Shown here in pieces: positions 1 to 8,103 of a stretch of DNA of 64,000 nucleotides (positions are counted from its first letter, which is position 1; the number at the start of each line of letters is the position of its first letter). The translations under genes were made by a program, and so were the position numbers. Origin of the DNA: HyVt-477 sp965224605 (GTDB taxonomy: Bacteria > Pseudomonadota > Gammaproteobacteria > Thiotrichales > Thiotrichaceae); the NCBI GenBank assembly GCA_965224605.1, contig CBDCZP010000001.1, positions 248,001-312,000 of the forward strand. The letters run 5' to 3'. Under the pieces are notes generated by a model that was not told the origin of the DNA, did not search any database, and worked only from the letters and a program-made list of their open reading frames with translations.

Positions 1-69
1 CCAAGAATCCCTGGAAACCCTGCGGATACTTCTTTAGTGAATGAAAACAAGGAAGAAAAAGCTCAATGA
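1..69 (+). CDS. possible C-terminal end of a gene truncated by the window
   Basis: Reading frame 1 is open from the first base and ends in TGA at 67-69, giving a 22-residue hydrophilic tail that ends in a charged Asn-Glu-Asn-Lys-Glu-Glu-Lys stretch. The two other forward frames close after about 12 to 14 codons, so the frame choice rests on length alone. I do not recognise a family. The A-rich 3' end and the following T-rich DNA would fit the end of a gene, but no hairpin terminator is seen. Confidence 0.3.
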   Translation, partial: PRIPGNPADTSLVNENKEEKAQ

Positions 70-316
70 TTGTTTGTTTTTTTTATTAGAGCCGATAAAA
101 TATAGTGTACCTTCTGTCAACGTAACATCTGCGCTTACGTTAAAAACGAGACGAATATGAACATAAATTCATTTCAACTTCTATAATAGCAATGAAAGAT
201 AACCGCATTGGAAGAGTTATGGATGTCTTTGTTAATTTGCTGGTAATTCGTCTCCGAGACAATTGAATAACACGGATGTTTAGTCAAAATAATATAAAAA
301 AGGATTAGGTGAAAAA
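70..316. other. intergenic region upstream of the LysR gene
   Basis: This AT-rich stretch has no credible ORF. It contains a T8 run (77-84) and presumably the promoter and operator of the LysR-type gene that follows. I could not pick a convincing -35/-10 pair or a clear T-N11-A operator by eye. Confidence 0.3.
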
Positions 317-1213
317 ATGTCAGATAGAAGACTTCAGGTCTTTCACACAGTAGCAAAATTGTTAAGCTTTACTAAAGCAGCTGATCAGCTACACATGACC
401 CAACCCGCAGTTACCTTTCAGATTCGCCAGTTGGAAGAACAATTTGATACGCGTCTTTTTGATAGAGCGCATAATCGCGTCTCACTGACCGATGCAGGTG
501 AACGAGCATTTGAATATGCAGAAAACATTTTTGAGCAATATTCAGAGATGGAAAATGCTATTCGTGAAATTACCGGCGATATCAGTGGCTCATTAGTCAT
601 CGGGGCAAGCACCACAGTAGCAGAGTACATGCTGCCCGCTTTGCTAGGTGATTTCAAACAGCAAAACCCAGAAGTGAAAATGCGTTTACAAGTTGGCAAC
701 ACCGAAGGTATTGTCTCAATGGTAGAGAACAATACGATTGATCTTGGTGTCGTAGAAGGGCCCGTTAATAACAAAAGCCTACAAGTTGAAGTCTGTCGTA
801 AGGATCAGCTTGTTGCCGTAGTGTCTCCTAATCATCCGCTGTCAAAAAGAAAGAAAGTTTCTCTCGCTGATATGATGAAACATCCCTTTATTTGCAGAGA
901 ATCAGGTTCTGGTACACGTGAGGTCATTTCCGAGAAGCTACGTTCTGCTGGTTTGGATCGACAATCAGTCTCTAATACCCTTGAATTAGGCAGTCCTGAA
1001 TCTATCAAAGGCGCCGTAGAAGCAGGTATGGGCGTTTCTATTTTATCTAGTGTTAGTGTGATTAAAGAAGTAGAGCTTGGCACATTAGTTGCTATCCCGA
1101 TAACACCCAAGATTCAGCGTAACTTCTCATTTGTGCGTCAACGTAATAAATTTCGTGCACCTGCAATGGAAGAATTACTAGAATTTGCTAGGACTTATTG
1201 CAAGGCTAGTTGA
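317..1213 (+). CDS. LysR-family transcriptional regulator (CysL/YeiE/CbbR-like)
   Basis: 298 residues, the normal LysR length. The N-terminal winged helix-turn-helix (about residues 4-61) has the family pattern FTKAADQLHMTQPAVTFQIR, followed by a linker helix and a periplasmic-binding-protein-like effector domain from about residue 90. The effector domain begins with GSLVIGASTTVAEYMLP and has NTEGIVSMVENNTIDLGVVE, a signature of the CysL/YeiE/CbbR subgroup. These proteins bind DNA as tetramers and respond to a small metabolite; the ligand cannot be read from sequence. ATG at 317 has an AGGATTAGGTG ribosome site. No divergent partner gene lies within the window. The stop codon sits inside a 16-bp tandem duplication. 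Confidence 0.9.
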   Translation: MSDRRLQVFHTVAKLLSFTKAADQLHMTQPAVTFQIRQLEEQFDTRLFDRAHNRVSLTDAGERAFEYAENIFEQYSEMENAIREITGDISGSLVIGASTTVAEYMLPALLGDFKQQNPEVKMRLQVGNTEGIVSMVENNTIDLGVVEGPVNNKSLQVEVCRKDQLVAVVSPNHPLSKRKKVSLADMMKHPFICRESGSGTREVISEKLRSAGLDRQSVSNTLELGSPESIKGAVEAGMGVSILSSVSVIKEVELGTLVAIPITPKIQRNFSFVRQRNKFRAPAMEELLEFARTYCKAS

Positions 1214-1230
1214 TTGCAAGGCTAGTTGAT
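1199..1230 (+). repeat. 16-bp perfect tandem duplication across the LysR stop codon
   Basis: TGCAAGGCTAGTTGAT is present twice head to tail (1199-1214 and 1215-1230). The functional TGA (1211-1213) is in the first copy, so the duplication left the protein unchanged and added only 3' untranslated sequence. Confidence 0.95.
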
Positions 1231-1339
1231 AATCTTCTCACAGCACTAATTTTTTTCTGTGGTGTGATTTATTCGATCCTTTATGGCAGCGCTTTACAAA
1301 TGAGTAGTGTCTGGAAATAGGAATACGGGTAAACCTCTG

Positions 1340-2452
1340 TCAATCATGACGTAGTTGCTCAAAATATTCGACTACCAGATTGATATAGGGAAGCACACAA
1401 TCTTTATGACCAGACGGATTCTCTGTACATTTAATTAGCTCGATATTAGCACCCAAGTTTTTCATAGTATCGAAGGTGCTTTCTGCACTCTCTATAGGTA
1501 CTGTATTATCATCTTCACCATGAAATAACTTAATAGGAAAATCGGGACGCCATTGATGAACATCATCTTGTTTGTCATCATCAAAATAACGTCTAAGAAA
1601 AGTGGTTTCAAATTCAACTTCAGCATCCGCAGGAATCAATCCTTCAAGAAAAGAAATAGCAAGATCGGCTAGATCACCCGGGAGGTTAATTCCAAATAAT
1701 TTTTTATCTAGCGCGGCATTCAAATCATAAGGTCCTGCGCCCAGCACAGCGCTGGTTATCTGAAAACCACTATGTGGATTATTCTGCAAATCTTGCATGG
1801 CTGCCATGGTTACATACCCCCCTTGTGAATAACCTGTCATAAACAATTGATCATTCATTTTTATAGCATTCAAATCTAACCAGACCTTGCCAGCCTTTAG
1901 CATATCGTTGACAGCGTCAGCAGAGGGTGTTTTTTGCAAATAAGGATGTTTGTTACCGAAAGAAGACCCAAAGCCAACGTAGTCGGCAGAAAAAACGACA
2001 TAGCCTAATGATGCGAAGGCTATTTCTACTGATTTATCATCAACAGTAAGATTAAGGCTAGGTGCTTCTGACTTCTTAAAGGTAGTCGCATGTTGATAGC
2101 TAATGACTGGGCTTGGTGTGGTTTTCTCCGGAACTGCAATCAAAGCGGACACTTTCACTAAAGCGTTTGCAGAATCCCGTGTCATATATTCTAACTTGTA
2201 TGTGTGAACAGCGTATTGTGCAGTAATATTCTTACCACCTGCAGCATCAATAGCCACTTGAATACTTGTGATTGGGTTAACCACTTTTCCACTGATAGAT
2301 TGAAACCCACCTTGATTCGAGTTGACAGGTGGTGACAGTGAGTTCTGTACTTGTCCCGAACCCCCATCCCCTCCGCAAGAAATCAAGAAAATGCTGAATG
2401 TCGCTATTAGCAGTATTCCAATGTTTTCTAGATGGGGTATCTTTTTAATCAC
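1340..2452 (-). CDS. secreted alpha/beta-hydrolase lipoprotein (secretory lipase-like)
   Basis: 370 residues. The N-terminus has Lys-Lys, a hydrophobic stretch and a lipobox LISC with Cys26 as the acylated residue, followed by a Gly/Ser-rich tether, so it is predicted to be a lipoprotein. The core is an alpha/beta hydrolase: nucleophile elbow GYSQGG with Ser209, HGEDDNTVP with Asp315 as the likely acid, and GHKDC with His349 as the likely base. The arrangement recalls secretory lipases and related esterases (PF03583-like), but the substrate is unknown. Residue after the lipobox Cys is Gly, which does not match the Asp+2 inner-membrane signal, so outer-membrane sorting is likely. It faces the LysR gene convergently and is monocistronic. 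Confidence 0.75.
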   Translation of the reverse strand: MIKKIPHLENIGILLIATFSIFLISCGGDGGSGQVQNSLSPPVNSNQGGFQSISGKVVNPITSIQVAIDAAGGKNITAQYAVHTYKLEYMTRDSANALVKVSALIAVPEKTTPSPVISYQHATTFKKSEAPSLNLTVDDKSVEIAFASLGYVVFSADYVGFGSSFGNKHPYLQKTPSADAVNDMLKAGKVWLDLNAIKMNDQLFMTGYSQGGYVTMAAMQDLQNNPHSGFQITSAVLGAGPYDLNAALDKKLFGINLPGDLADLAISFLEGLIPADAEVEFETTFLRRYFDDDKQDDVHQWRPDFPIKLFHGEDDNTVPIESAESTFDTMKNLGANIELIKCTENPSGHKDCVLPYINLVVEYFEQLRHD

Positions 2453-2579
2453 TATAAATTCCTTTTTTTGTGTATCTTAAGCCTTCTTATTGAGTTTAGT
2501 TTATTTCATAAGGTTTAATGGCATCATTGAATAACGCTGAGTCAGCATGATAAGAAATCACCCAAGGATATACAACAGC

Positions 2580-3137
2580 CTATAGCGCTTGGTCGCGACT
2601 GTTTTTAAGAATCACTCCGTCAAGTTGCTTGCTCATGACTATCCCATCTTCACGGACACCTTCTTTAGCCGGATAATAATTCTTACGCAGTCCAATTTGT
2701 TGATAGCCTAGTTTTTGATAGAGACGAATGGCCGCTATATTGCTTGGTCGAACTTCCAAAATACTGGTATGGGTCTTTTTGTTTTTCTTTAGCGCTATTC
2801 TTTCGGCATGTTGAACTAATTGCGTGCCAAGGTTCATGCGTTGTTTGTCGGGGTGTATACATACATTGAGTATGTGCATCTCATCAACGGCAATTGATTG
2901 GATCAGGTAACCGATTAGCTTTTTGTTATTGATATTACTTTGGCTGCTGTTCTGAGCGTGACCTTGAGGGCTGTTTTCTTTACATGCCCAACATAAATAA
3001 CCTACTCTGAGACAATCTTTAAAAATACCCTCAGTCCAGGGTTGTTCCTGAACTATGCTCTCAATCGCCATGACTTCAGGTATGTCCATGAGGGTCATGG
3101 GCATTAGCTGAAATCTACTTTGCGCTAATTGAGTCAT
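2580..3137 (-). CDS. rimI: ribosomal protein S18 alanine N-acetyltransferase
   Basis: 185-residue GNAT-fold enzyme that acetylates the N-terminus of ribosomal protein S18 using acetyl-CoA. The RimI hallmarks are visible: the strand HILNVCIHPDKQRMNLGTQL carrying the acetyl-CoA loop, LEVRPSNIAAIRLYQKLGY, and the C-terminal block ending in NYYPAKEGVREDGIVMSKQL. It is somewhat longer than typical RimI (about 150 residues), owing to an insertion near residues 53-73 (Gln/Asn/Ser-rich) and a C-terminal tail. Last gene of a leftward leuA-udg-rimI cluster, starting 9 bases after the udg stop. Other GNAT activities cannot be excluded. Confidence 0.85.
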   Translation of the reverse strand: MTQLAQSRFQLMPMTLMDIPEVMAIESIVQEQPWTEGIFKDCLRVGYLCWACKENSPQGHAQNSSQSNINNKKLIGYLIQSIAVDEMHILNVCIHPDKQRMNLGTQLVQHAERIALKKNKKTHTSILEVRPSNIAAIRLYQKLGYQQIGLRKNYYPAKEGVREDGIVMSKQLDGVILKNSRDQAL

Positions 3138-3146
3138 GTTTATGCT

Positions 3147-4046
3147 TTATTTTCCTGATGTGATTTGCCTGAATAGTTTCAAGTCTTCCCAGGCTTTGCG
3201 TTTATCATTGGGTTGTTTTAGTAAAGTGCGTGGATGATAGGTCACTACGGTAGGTATTTGTGTATTGGGTAAGGTGTGAATTTGACCACGCAATTTAGCC
3301 AGAGGCACTTTTTGTTGTAGTAAATGTTGCGCCGTAGTACGCCCTAATATAAGAACTTTTTCGGGATTGACTAGCTCAATTTGACGAAGCAGGTAGGGGT
3401 AGCATTGGGTGAGTTCTTCGCTCGATGGCATGCGATCATTGGTAGCCCGGCATTTTGTGGTATTAGTTAAGTAGACGGTGTTTCTTGGTAAATCTATAGC
3501 CAGTAGCATGTTGTTTAGTAGCTGACCTGTCTGTCCTACAAAAGGAAATCCTTTGCTGTCATCCTCATAAGTAGGAGCATCACCAATAATCATGCATTGA
3601 GCAGATTGCTCGCCACTGCCTGTCACTGCCTGATTTCGGGATGTGTGCAAGTCACAGGCTTGACAGTTAGCAATCTGTGATTGCAAGGTTTGCCAGTCCA
3701 TTGTGGAACAATTGATAGGCTTTTGTTCAACAGGTGTAACCGGAATGGATTTTGTAGATATTGTTTCGTTATTCTGGATTTTAGTGGTTTTAGCAGGGCT
3801 TACAGAAAGCGTAGCCGAAAGCTCTTCGATTACGCTTTGAGCATTGCTTTGAATATTGCTTTGAGCAGTGTTTTCAGTGTTACTTGGACTATCTTCATCA
3901 ACAGTTTTAGTGGCTTCGGCAGTTTTATTTATAGTTGTATCATATGTAGTTGTATCATATCTAGCTGAGCCGCTAAACTCTCGGTGAACCCATATAGGAA
4001 CACCAAGAGCATGCAAATACGCGTGTCGCTGTTGCGGGTTACGCAT
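3147..4046 (-). CDS. family 4-type uracil-DNA glycosylase with iron-sulfur cluster
   Basis: 299 residues. The C-terminal two thirds match the family 4/5 uracil-DNA glycosylases, which excise uracil from DNA. The four cluster-binding cysteines are present: Cys128 and Cys131 (CQAC), Cys199 (TTKCRAT) and Cys215 (TQCYPYL). Active-site motifs are IGDAPTYEDDSKGFPFVGQT and the uracil-binding segment YHPRTLLKQ near residue 270. The N-terminal approximately 115 residues hold a short conserved start (RNPQQRHAYLHALGVPIWV) and then a low-complexity Thr/Asn/Ser linker, longer than usual. It starts 5 bases after leuA and is followed 9 bases later by rimI, suggesting co-transcription. Confidence 0.88.
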   Translation of the reverse strand: MRNPQQRHAYLHALGVPIWVHREFSGSARYDTTTYDTTINKTAEATKTVDEDSPSNTENTAQSNIQSNAQSVIEELSATLSVSPAKTTKIQNNETISTKSIPVTPVEQKPINCSTMDWQTLQSQIANCQACDLHTSRNQAVTGSGEQSAQCMIIGDAPTYEDDSKGFPFVGQTGQLLNNMLLAIDLPRNTVYLTNTTKCRATNDRMPSSEELTQCYPYLLRQIELVNPEKVLILGRTTAQHLLQQKVPLAKLRGQIHTLPNTQIPTVVTYHPRTLLKQPNDKRKAWEDLKLFRQITSGK

Positions 4047-4051
4047 GTTGA

Positions 4052-5599
4052 CTAAATCCCGTCATGTTGCGGATGAGGGCGCTGAATGCTTGAAGCTAGT
4101 TTATTGAGTGCGTCAACATAAGCACGAGCCGAGGCTATGACGATGTCAGTATGTGCGCCGTAACCATAAACGATCTGCCCATTCTTTTGTAGTTGCACCG
4201 TCACTTCTCCCTGTGAATCGGTGCCGCTGGTGATGTTATTAACAGAATAAAGCTTTAACTCAGTAGCCGAGTTGACCACTAGTTCAATTGCCTTAAAGAC
4301 AGCATCAACCGGCCCACTACCGTTGGCATTGCCATGTGCTTCTTCACCCTCAATCTTGAGGGTGACTTTAGCAACGGGTGTTTCGCCGGTTTCTGAGCAG
4401 ACTTCAGAATAGATAAGTTCATAGTTATCTTCATCGGAGCTTTCATGTGTTTGAGAGACGATAAGTAATAAGTCTTCATCAAAAATCTCATGTTTGCGAT
4501 CAGCAAGATTTTTAAACTTCTGAAAGGCTTGGTTTAATTCATCGTCCGTTTCAAAGGTAAAGCCAATTTCTTTAAGCCGTGTTTTGAAGGCATTTCGCCC
4601 CGAATGTTTACCCAACACAATTTTATTGTCAGACCAGCCAACATCTTGAGCTCGCATAATTTCGTAAGTTTCACGAGATTTCAAAACGCCATCCTGGTGG
4701 ATACCAGATTCATGTGCAAAGGCATTTTTGCCAACAATCGCTTTATTGGGTTGCACGGGAAAACCTGTGATGCGAGAAACAAGACGTGATGTCGGTACGA
4801 TATGTGTTGCATCAATACGTGTATCACAAGGGAAAACGTCTTGGCGCGTTCGCACTGCCATGACGATTTCTTCTAAGGATGCATTGCCTGCTCGTTCACC
4901 CAAGCCATTGATGGTGCATTCTATTTGCCGTGCGCCATTTAAAAAAGCAGATAGGGAGTTACCCACTGCCAAGCCTAAATCATTATGACAATGCACAGAG
5001 AAAATGGCTTGATCAGCGTTGGGAACATTTTCGATCAAGTTTTTCATCATCTCACCAAACTGGTGTGGGATGGTGTAACCCACAGTGTCGGGGATGTTGA
5101 TGGTACGTGCGCCTGCTTTGATCGCAGCATCTACGATTCGGTGTAAAAACTCTGGCTCTGAGCGCCCTGCATCTTCGGCTGAAAACTCAACATCATCGGT
5201 ATATTGAAGTGCTTTTTTAATCGCTCTTACGGCATGTTCTACAACCTCATCGGGCTGCATATTTAGCTTTTCACGCATATGGATGGGCGAGGTGGCGATA
5301 AAGGTATGAATACGCGGAGAGACTGCACCTTTTAAGGCTTCGCCGGCGGCTTCAATATCTTTATCCAAGGCGCGTGATAGGCCGCAGACGATACTGTCTT
5401 TGATCGTGTCTGCAACCGCTTTCACTGCTGCAAAATCTCCAGGACTAGCGATTGGAAAGCCAGCTTCGATGACATTAACGTTCATTTGTTCTAGCATTTT
5501 TGCGATACGCACTTTTTCTTCCAAGGTCATGGATGCGCCGGGGCTTTGTTCACCATCGCGCAAAGTCGTATCAAAAATGATTAAGGAATTATCTGACAT
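4052..5599 (-). CDS. leuA: 2-isopropylmalate synthase
   Basis: 515 residues. Catalyses the committed step of leucine synthesis, condensing acetyl-CoA with 2-oxoisovalerate. The N-terminal TIM barrel begins with the metal-binding FDTTLRDGEQSPGASMTLEE and includes HCHNDLGLAVGNSL (metal-binding histidines) and the GLGERAGNASLEE loop. The C-terminal regulatory LeuA domain (about residue 390 onward) includes GSGPVDAVFKAIE and a terminal block typical of leucine feedback inhibition. I chose ATG at 5599 rather than the upstream GTG at 5617 because GGAG lies 6 bases before the ATG. It heads the cluster leuA-udg-rimI. Confidence 0.97.
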   Translation of the reverse strand: MSDNSLIIFDTTLRDGEQSPGASMTLEEKVRIAKMLEQMNVNVIEAGFPIASPGDFAAVKAVADTIKDSIVCGLSRALDKDIEAAGEALKGAVSPRIHTFIATSPIHMREKLNMQPDEVVEHAVRAIKKALQYTDDVEFSAEDAGRSEPEFLHRIVDAAIKAGARTINIPDTVGYTIPHQFGEMMKNLIENVPNADQAIFSVHCHNDLGLAVGNSLSAFLNGARQIECTINGLGERAGNASLEEIVMAVRTRQDVFPCDTRIDATHIVPTSRLVSRITGFPVQPNKAIVGKNAFAHESGIHQDGVLKSRETYEIMRAQDVGWSDNKIVLGKHSGRNAFKTRLKEIGFTFETDDELNQAFQKFKNLADRKHEIFDEDLLLIVSQTHESSDEDNYELIYSEVCSETGETPVAKVTLKIEGEEAHGNANGSGPVDAVFKAIELVVNSATELKLYSVNNITSGTDSQGEVTVQLQKNGQIVYGYGAHTDIVIASARAYVDALNKLASSIQRPHPQHDGI

Positions 5600-5621
5600 G
5601 TTGTACTCCAATTGCACAGGA

Positions 5622-5651
5622 ATTATACGTAGTTATCCCTGTGTTTTGTAA
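5622..5651 (-). promoter_or_regulatory. putative sigma-70 promoter of leuA
   Basis: On the minus strand TTACAA (5651-5646) is followed after 18 bases by TATAAT (5627-5622), 22 bases before the leuA ATG. The -10 is a perfect match to consensus; the -35 is moderate. It implies a short leader of about 15 bases, leaving no room for a leader-peptide attenuator. Confidence 0.45.
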
Positions 5652-5959
5652 TATTTAATAATAGTTATATGAAAACGTTTATAGCCTCGTCAGGCAATAT
5701 TAAGATGCCCAAAGGGGCAGGAGTAGGGGGCGCTGGGGGATTTGGAGTGTTGGATATGACAATGAGTTGAACAGGCGAGCAGATTGAAAACAGCTCGTGT
5801 TTTCTTGGAAAAATAATGTATGGCTAGAAGTAGACATAATCTGAAACATTACACAAAAGTGATGGCTTGATCAAGTTTGCTGTTATGAAAGCTGCAAAAA
5901 CATGGAATTACACCGAAAAGCAGAAACGAAGGTACAAACAAAGTACAGCTAAATAAAAA
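5652..5959. other. intergenic region between leuA and the phosphatase gene
   Basis: About 310 bases with no ORF of credible length on either strand. A short G-rich run (5711-5742) is present. I see no repeat or hairpin terminator that stands out. Confidence 0.3.
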
Positions 5960-6709
5960 CTAAGAAAAGCTCCATTTTTTCTTTTTACGGACATCTTGTT
6001 GAATGAGTTTAATCTCTGGCTGTATTTGCATGAGAGTTAGCTTGCCTAAGCCTTTAGTCTCCGTGAAAGCAGCACCGGTATCAATAAAGCGTACATTGCC
6101 AGCATCTATACAGGTAGTGACAGGAGTATGTCCAACCACCACAAACTTTACGCCTTGAATTTTTTCGTTGTCTCCAATGGCTTTGTAACGGTCATAACGT
6201 GCACGTGACCAAATAGCGAAATGGCGTAGATTTTTATCTTCAGCAATATTCTTTGTGAAACGATCCCAACTGATTCGTGTACTGATATCGGCATGAACAA
6301 CACCAATGGTGCCGTTATTGGTGGCTATTTCTGCAACCGTAGGTAGTGTAGAAAATGCCTTTCGAATGGCTTGTTGCTTTAGTTCGTCCATGGAATCCCA
6401 CCATGCACCTCCATTTCGATTTACCCAGTTTTTGTAAGTGGAGTAATCTGTTGCGGCATCCAGACACATTTGTTCGTGATTGCCCATAATCGAAAAAAAC
6501 CAGGGGTGATCAATATATTCCAGTACGCGATGTGAATCTGGACCACGGTCGATAAGATCACCCACACTGATGACCCTGTCGAGCTCAGGATTAAACTTGA
6601 CTTTCTCTAACAGGCGGTCAAAGACATGAAACATGCCATGAATATCGCCGACGATAAAATCGCGACCTTGCAGATTGCTCGTTAGTGAAAGTATATGTTG
6701 GGTCTTCAT
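5960..6709 (-). CDS. PPP-family metallophosphoesterase (serine/threonine protein phosphatase type)
   Basis: 249 residues with the full PPP signature set: GDIHGMFHVFDRLL, GDLIDRGPDS, GNHEQMCLDA, and a late VVGHTPVTTCIDAGNVRFID segment. These motifs bind two metal ions and mark the phage-lambda/PrpA-type bacterial phosphatases, which dephosphorylate phosphoserine, phosphothreonine or other phosphoesters. No signal peptide, so cytoplasmic. Its ATG overlaps the pssA stop codon by four bases (ATGA), which suggests translational coupling to pssA. The true substrate is not deducible; a diadenosine tetraphosphatase-like role is an alternative within the superfamily. Confidence 0.85.
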   Translation of the reverse strand: MKTQHILSLTSNLQGRDFIVGDIHGMFHVFDRLLEKVKFNPELDRVISVGDLIDRGPDSHRVLEYIDHPWFFSIMGNHEQMCLDAATDYSTYKNWVNRNGGAWWDSMDELKQQAIRKAFSTLPTVAEIATNNGTIGVVHADISTRISWDRFTKNIAEDKNLRHFAIWSRARYDRYKAIGDNEKIQGVKFVVVGHTPVTTCIDAGNVRFIDTGAAFTETKGLGKLTLMQIQPEIKLIQQDVRKKKKWSFS

Positions 6710-7464
6710 TCGATCGAAGGGGTCTCTTTTGTTTTTCGAGTTCTGTTATATAACCAGGCTCCTGGACCGGACAGTGTGTACATCAAGAAGGCAATGAAAA
6801 GCACTTTAGGTGGATCAATTGCGGTTAAGGCAAAAATAAGCACCATTACTAATACAGCGGTATGCGGCACCTTGTTCTTGATATCTAAATCTTTAAAGCT
6901 ACGAAATTTAATATTACTCACCATTAAAAGCCCGGTGCCTACAGTGATTAATAGCGCTGGAATCTGTATTAGTTTCCCGTGTACATCCAGGTCATGAAAA
7001 ACCCAAACCATGCCGACCATGACGGCAGCTGCAGAAGGGCTAGGTAAACCCGTGAAATAGCGTTTTTCATCGGCTCCCGAAGCTCCGAGTTGGGTATTAA
7101 ATCGTGCCAGGCGAATAGCGGCACAGGCAACATAAATGAAACTGGCCATCCAGCCTAGTCGACCCCAGGCGATATTAACATCTTTCATATAAACTAATGC
7201 CCATAAATAGACAATCAAGGCAGGAGCTAGACCAAAAGAAACCAGATCAGAAAGGCTATCATATTCCGCACCGAAATCACTTTGGGCATTAATCATACGG
7301 GCTACGCGGCCATCAAGTCCATCCAATATCATGGCTACAAACACAGCGATGGCGGCTATTTCAAAAGTACCATTCATGGCCGCAAGTATGGCGTAGAAGC
7401 CACAAAATAATGCGGCGGTTGTTAACAAGTTGGGTAACAGATATACCCCTTTCTTTGTTGCCAT
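6706..7464 (-). CDS. pssA: CDP-diacylglycerol--serine O-phosphatidyltransferase
   Basis: 252-residue integral membrane enzyme that makes phosphatidylserine, the precursor of phosphatidylethanolamine. The CDP-alcohol phosphatidyltransferase motif is complete: DGLDGRVAR, then FGAEYDSLSD with the two metal-binding aspartates. Multiple hydrophobic helices surround it (about residues 10-45, 90-130, 145-235). It belongs to the multi-membrane-span type of PssA rather than the E. coli phospholipase-D-like type. ATG at 7464 follows a TGAGGGGATATAATA leader. It overlaps the following phosphatase gene by four bases. Confidence 0.93.
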   Translation of the reverse strand: MATKKGVYLLPNLLTTAALFCGFYAILAAMNGTFEIAAIAVFVAMILDGLDGRVARMINAQSDFGAEYDSLSDLVSFGLAPALIVYLWALVYMKDVNIAWGRLGWMASFIYVACAAIRLARFNTQLGASGADEKRYFTGLPSPSAAAVMVGMVWVFHDLDVHGKLIQIPALLITVGTGLLMVSNIKFRSFKDLDIKNKVPHTAVLVMVLIFALTAIDPPKVLFIAFLMYTLSGPGAWLYNRTRKTKETPSIE

Positions 7465-7506
7465 TATTATATCCCCTCAAGGTCATGTACCTAAATCAGC
7501 TACCAT

Positions 7507-7564
7507 CCAGAAAGTACTAACCCCCCCCCTCCACCTAGCAGGGGGGGAGGGGTACTCTTTCTGG
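7507..7564. repeat. G/C-run imperfect palindrome upstream of pssA
   Basis: CCAGAAAG (7507-7514) pairs perfectly with CTTTCTGG (7557-7564); inside, TAC and a run of nine Cs face GTA and runs of G4 and G7 around a short AGCA-type loop. In either strand this would fold into a long hairpin. Placed about 40-100 bases before the pssA start, it could lie in the pssA leader or act as a barrier upstream. Confidence 0.7.
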
Positions 7565-7865
7565 ACAGTCACTAATTAGAGCATACTTAGTGACTATTCA
7601 GCAAAAAGTTGACAATAAAAGAATAAGAGAGGCCTTTACACGAAAGATATGGCGGACTTAAAAGGCTTGAATTTCCCATTTGTTGCTAATAACTCGTATT
7701 ATCCTCCTTAATTTAGCAACAATGTGAAAAATCACGCTAATTCTTCTCGTCATTCTTTCATGAAAAGGTCTCAGGGACTTTTTCTGAGTATCTGGGTACA
7801 AGGTTTCAGTGAGGAGAATAATTCAGAAAATATCGAAATGATTAATATTTAATCAAATAGATAAG

Positions 7866-7896
7866 GCAAAAAAAAACGGGCACAAGGCCCGTTAAA
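7866..7896 (-). terminator. strong leftward intrinsic terminator without an annotated gene
   Basis: Arms 7875-7881 (AACGGGC) and 7887-7893 (GCCCGTT) form a 7-bp stem with a 5-base loop. On the minus strand the stem is followed by nine U residues, the classic intrinsic terminator. On the plus strand no U-run follows. No leftward gene lies to its right before the divergent FNR gene. Confidence 0.75.
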
Positions 7897-8040
7897 AAAA
7901 CTAACACTCTCAAAATTATTCTTATTATTAGCAACTTGTGAACGTTTCACAAGCCCCCGAGTGCTAGTGTTTTGCATATTACGCATGACCTTATGAACGA
8001 GAGTTTAACCAAGAAGATCAATTTTAGTTTCTTAGATAAG
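7868..8040 (-). ncRNA. candidate leftward small RNA ending at the 7.88-kb terminator
   Basis: The 7875-7893 terminator needs a transcript. Just upstream on the minus strand are an 8-bp hairpin (arms 7931-7938 and 7942-7949, CTTGTGAA/TTCACAAG) and an enclosing stem in which CTAACACTC (7901-7909) pairs with GAGTGCTAG (about 7957-7965) with one mismatch. No ORF is present. The promoter is not clear (a TAATAT -10-like element lies near 7977-7982 without a good -35), so the 5' end is a guess. The CTTGTGAA palindrome could instead be a protein operator. Confidence 0.35.
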
Positions 8041-8068
8041 CGGTATTCTTTTCTATCTACGATATCGC

Positions 8069-8082
8069 TTGATATTTATCAT
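8069..8082 (+). promoter_or_regulatory. FNR-box-like site in front of fnr
   Basis: TTGATATTTATCAT differs from the FNR consensus TTGAT-N4-ATCAA only at the last base. It lies 21 bases before the ATG at 8104, in front of the gene whose product carries the FNR recognition residues. A site this close to the start codon would fit negative autoregulation, as known for E. coli fnr. Confidence 0.55.
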
Positions 8083-8103
8083 GAAAGTTAATAATCTGTG
8101 CTG

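Noticed and set aside
7931..7949. CRP site (TGTGA-N6-TCACA)
   Set aside because: The palindrome has a 5-base rather than 6-base spacing between TGTGA and TCACA, and better fits an RNA hairpin or another operator.
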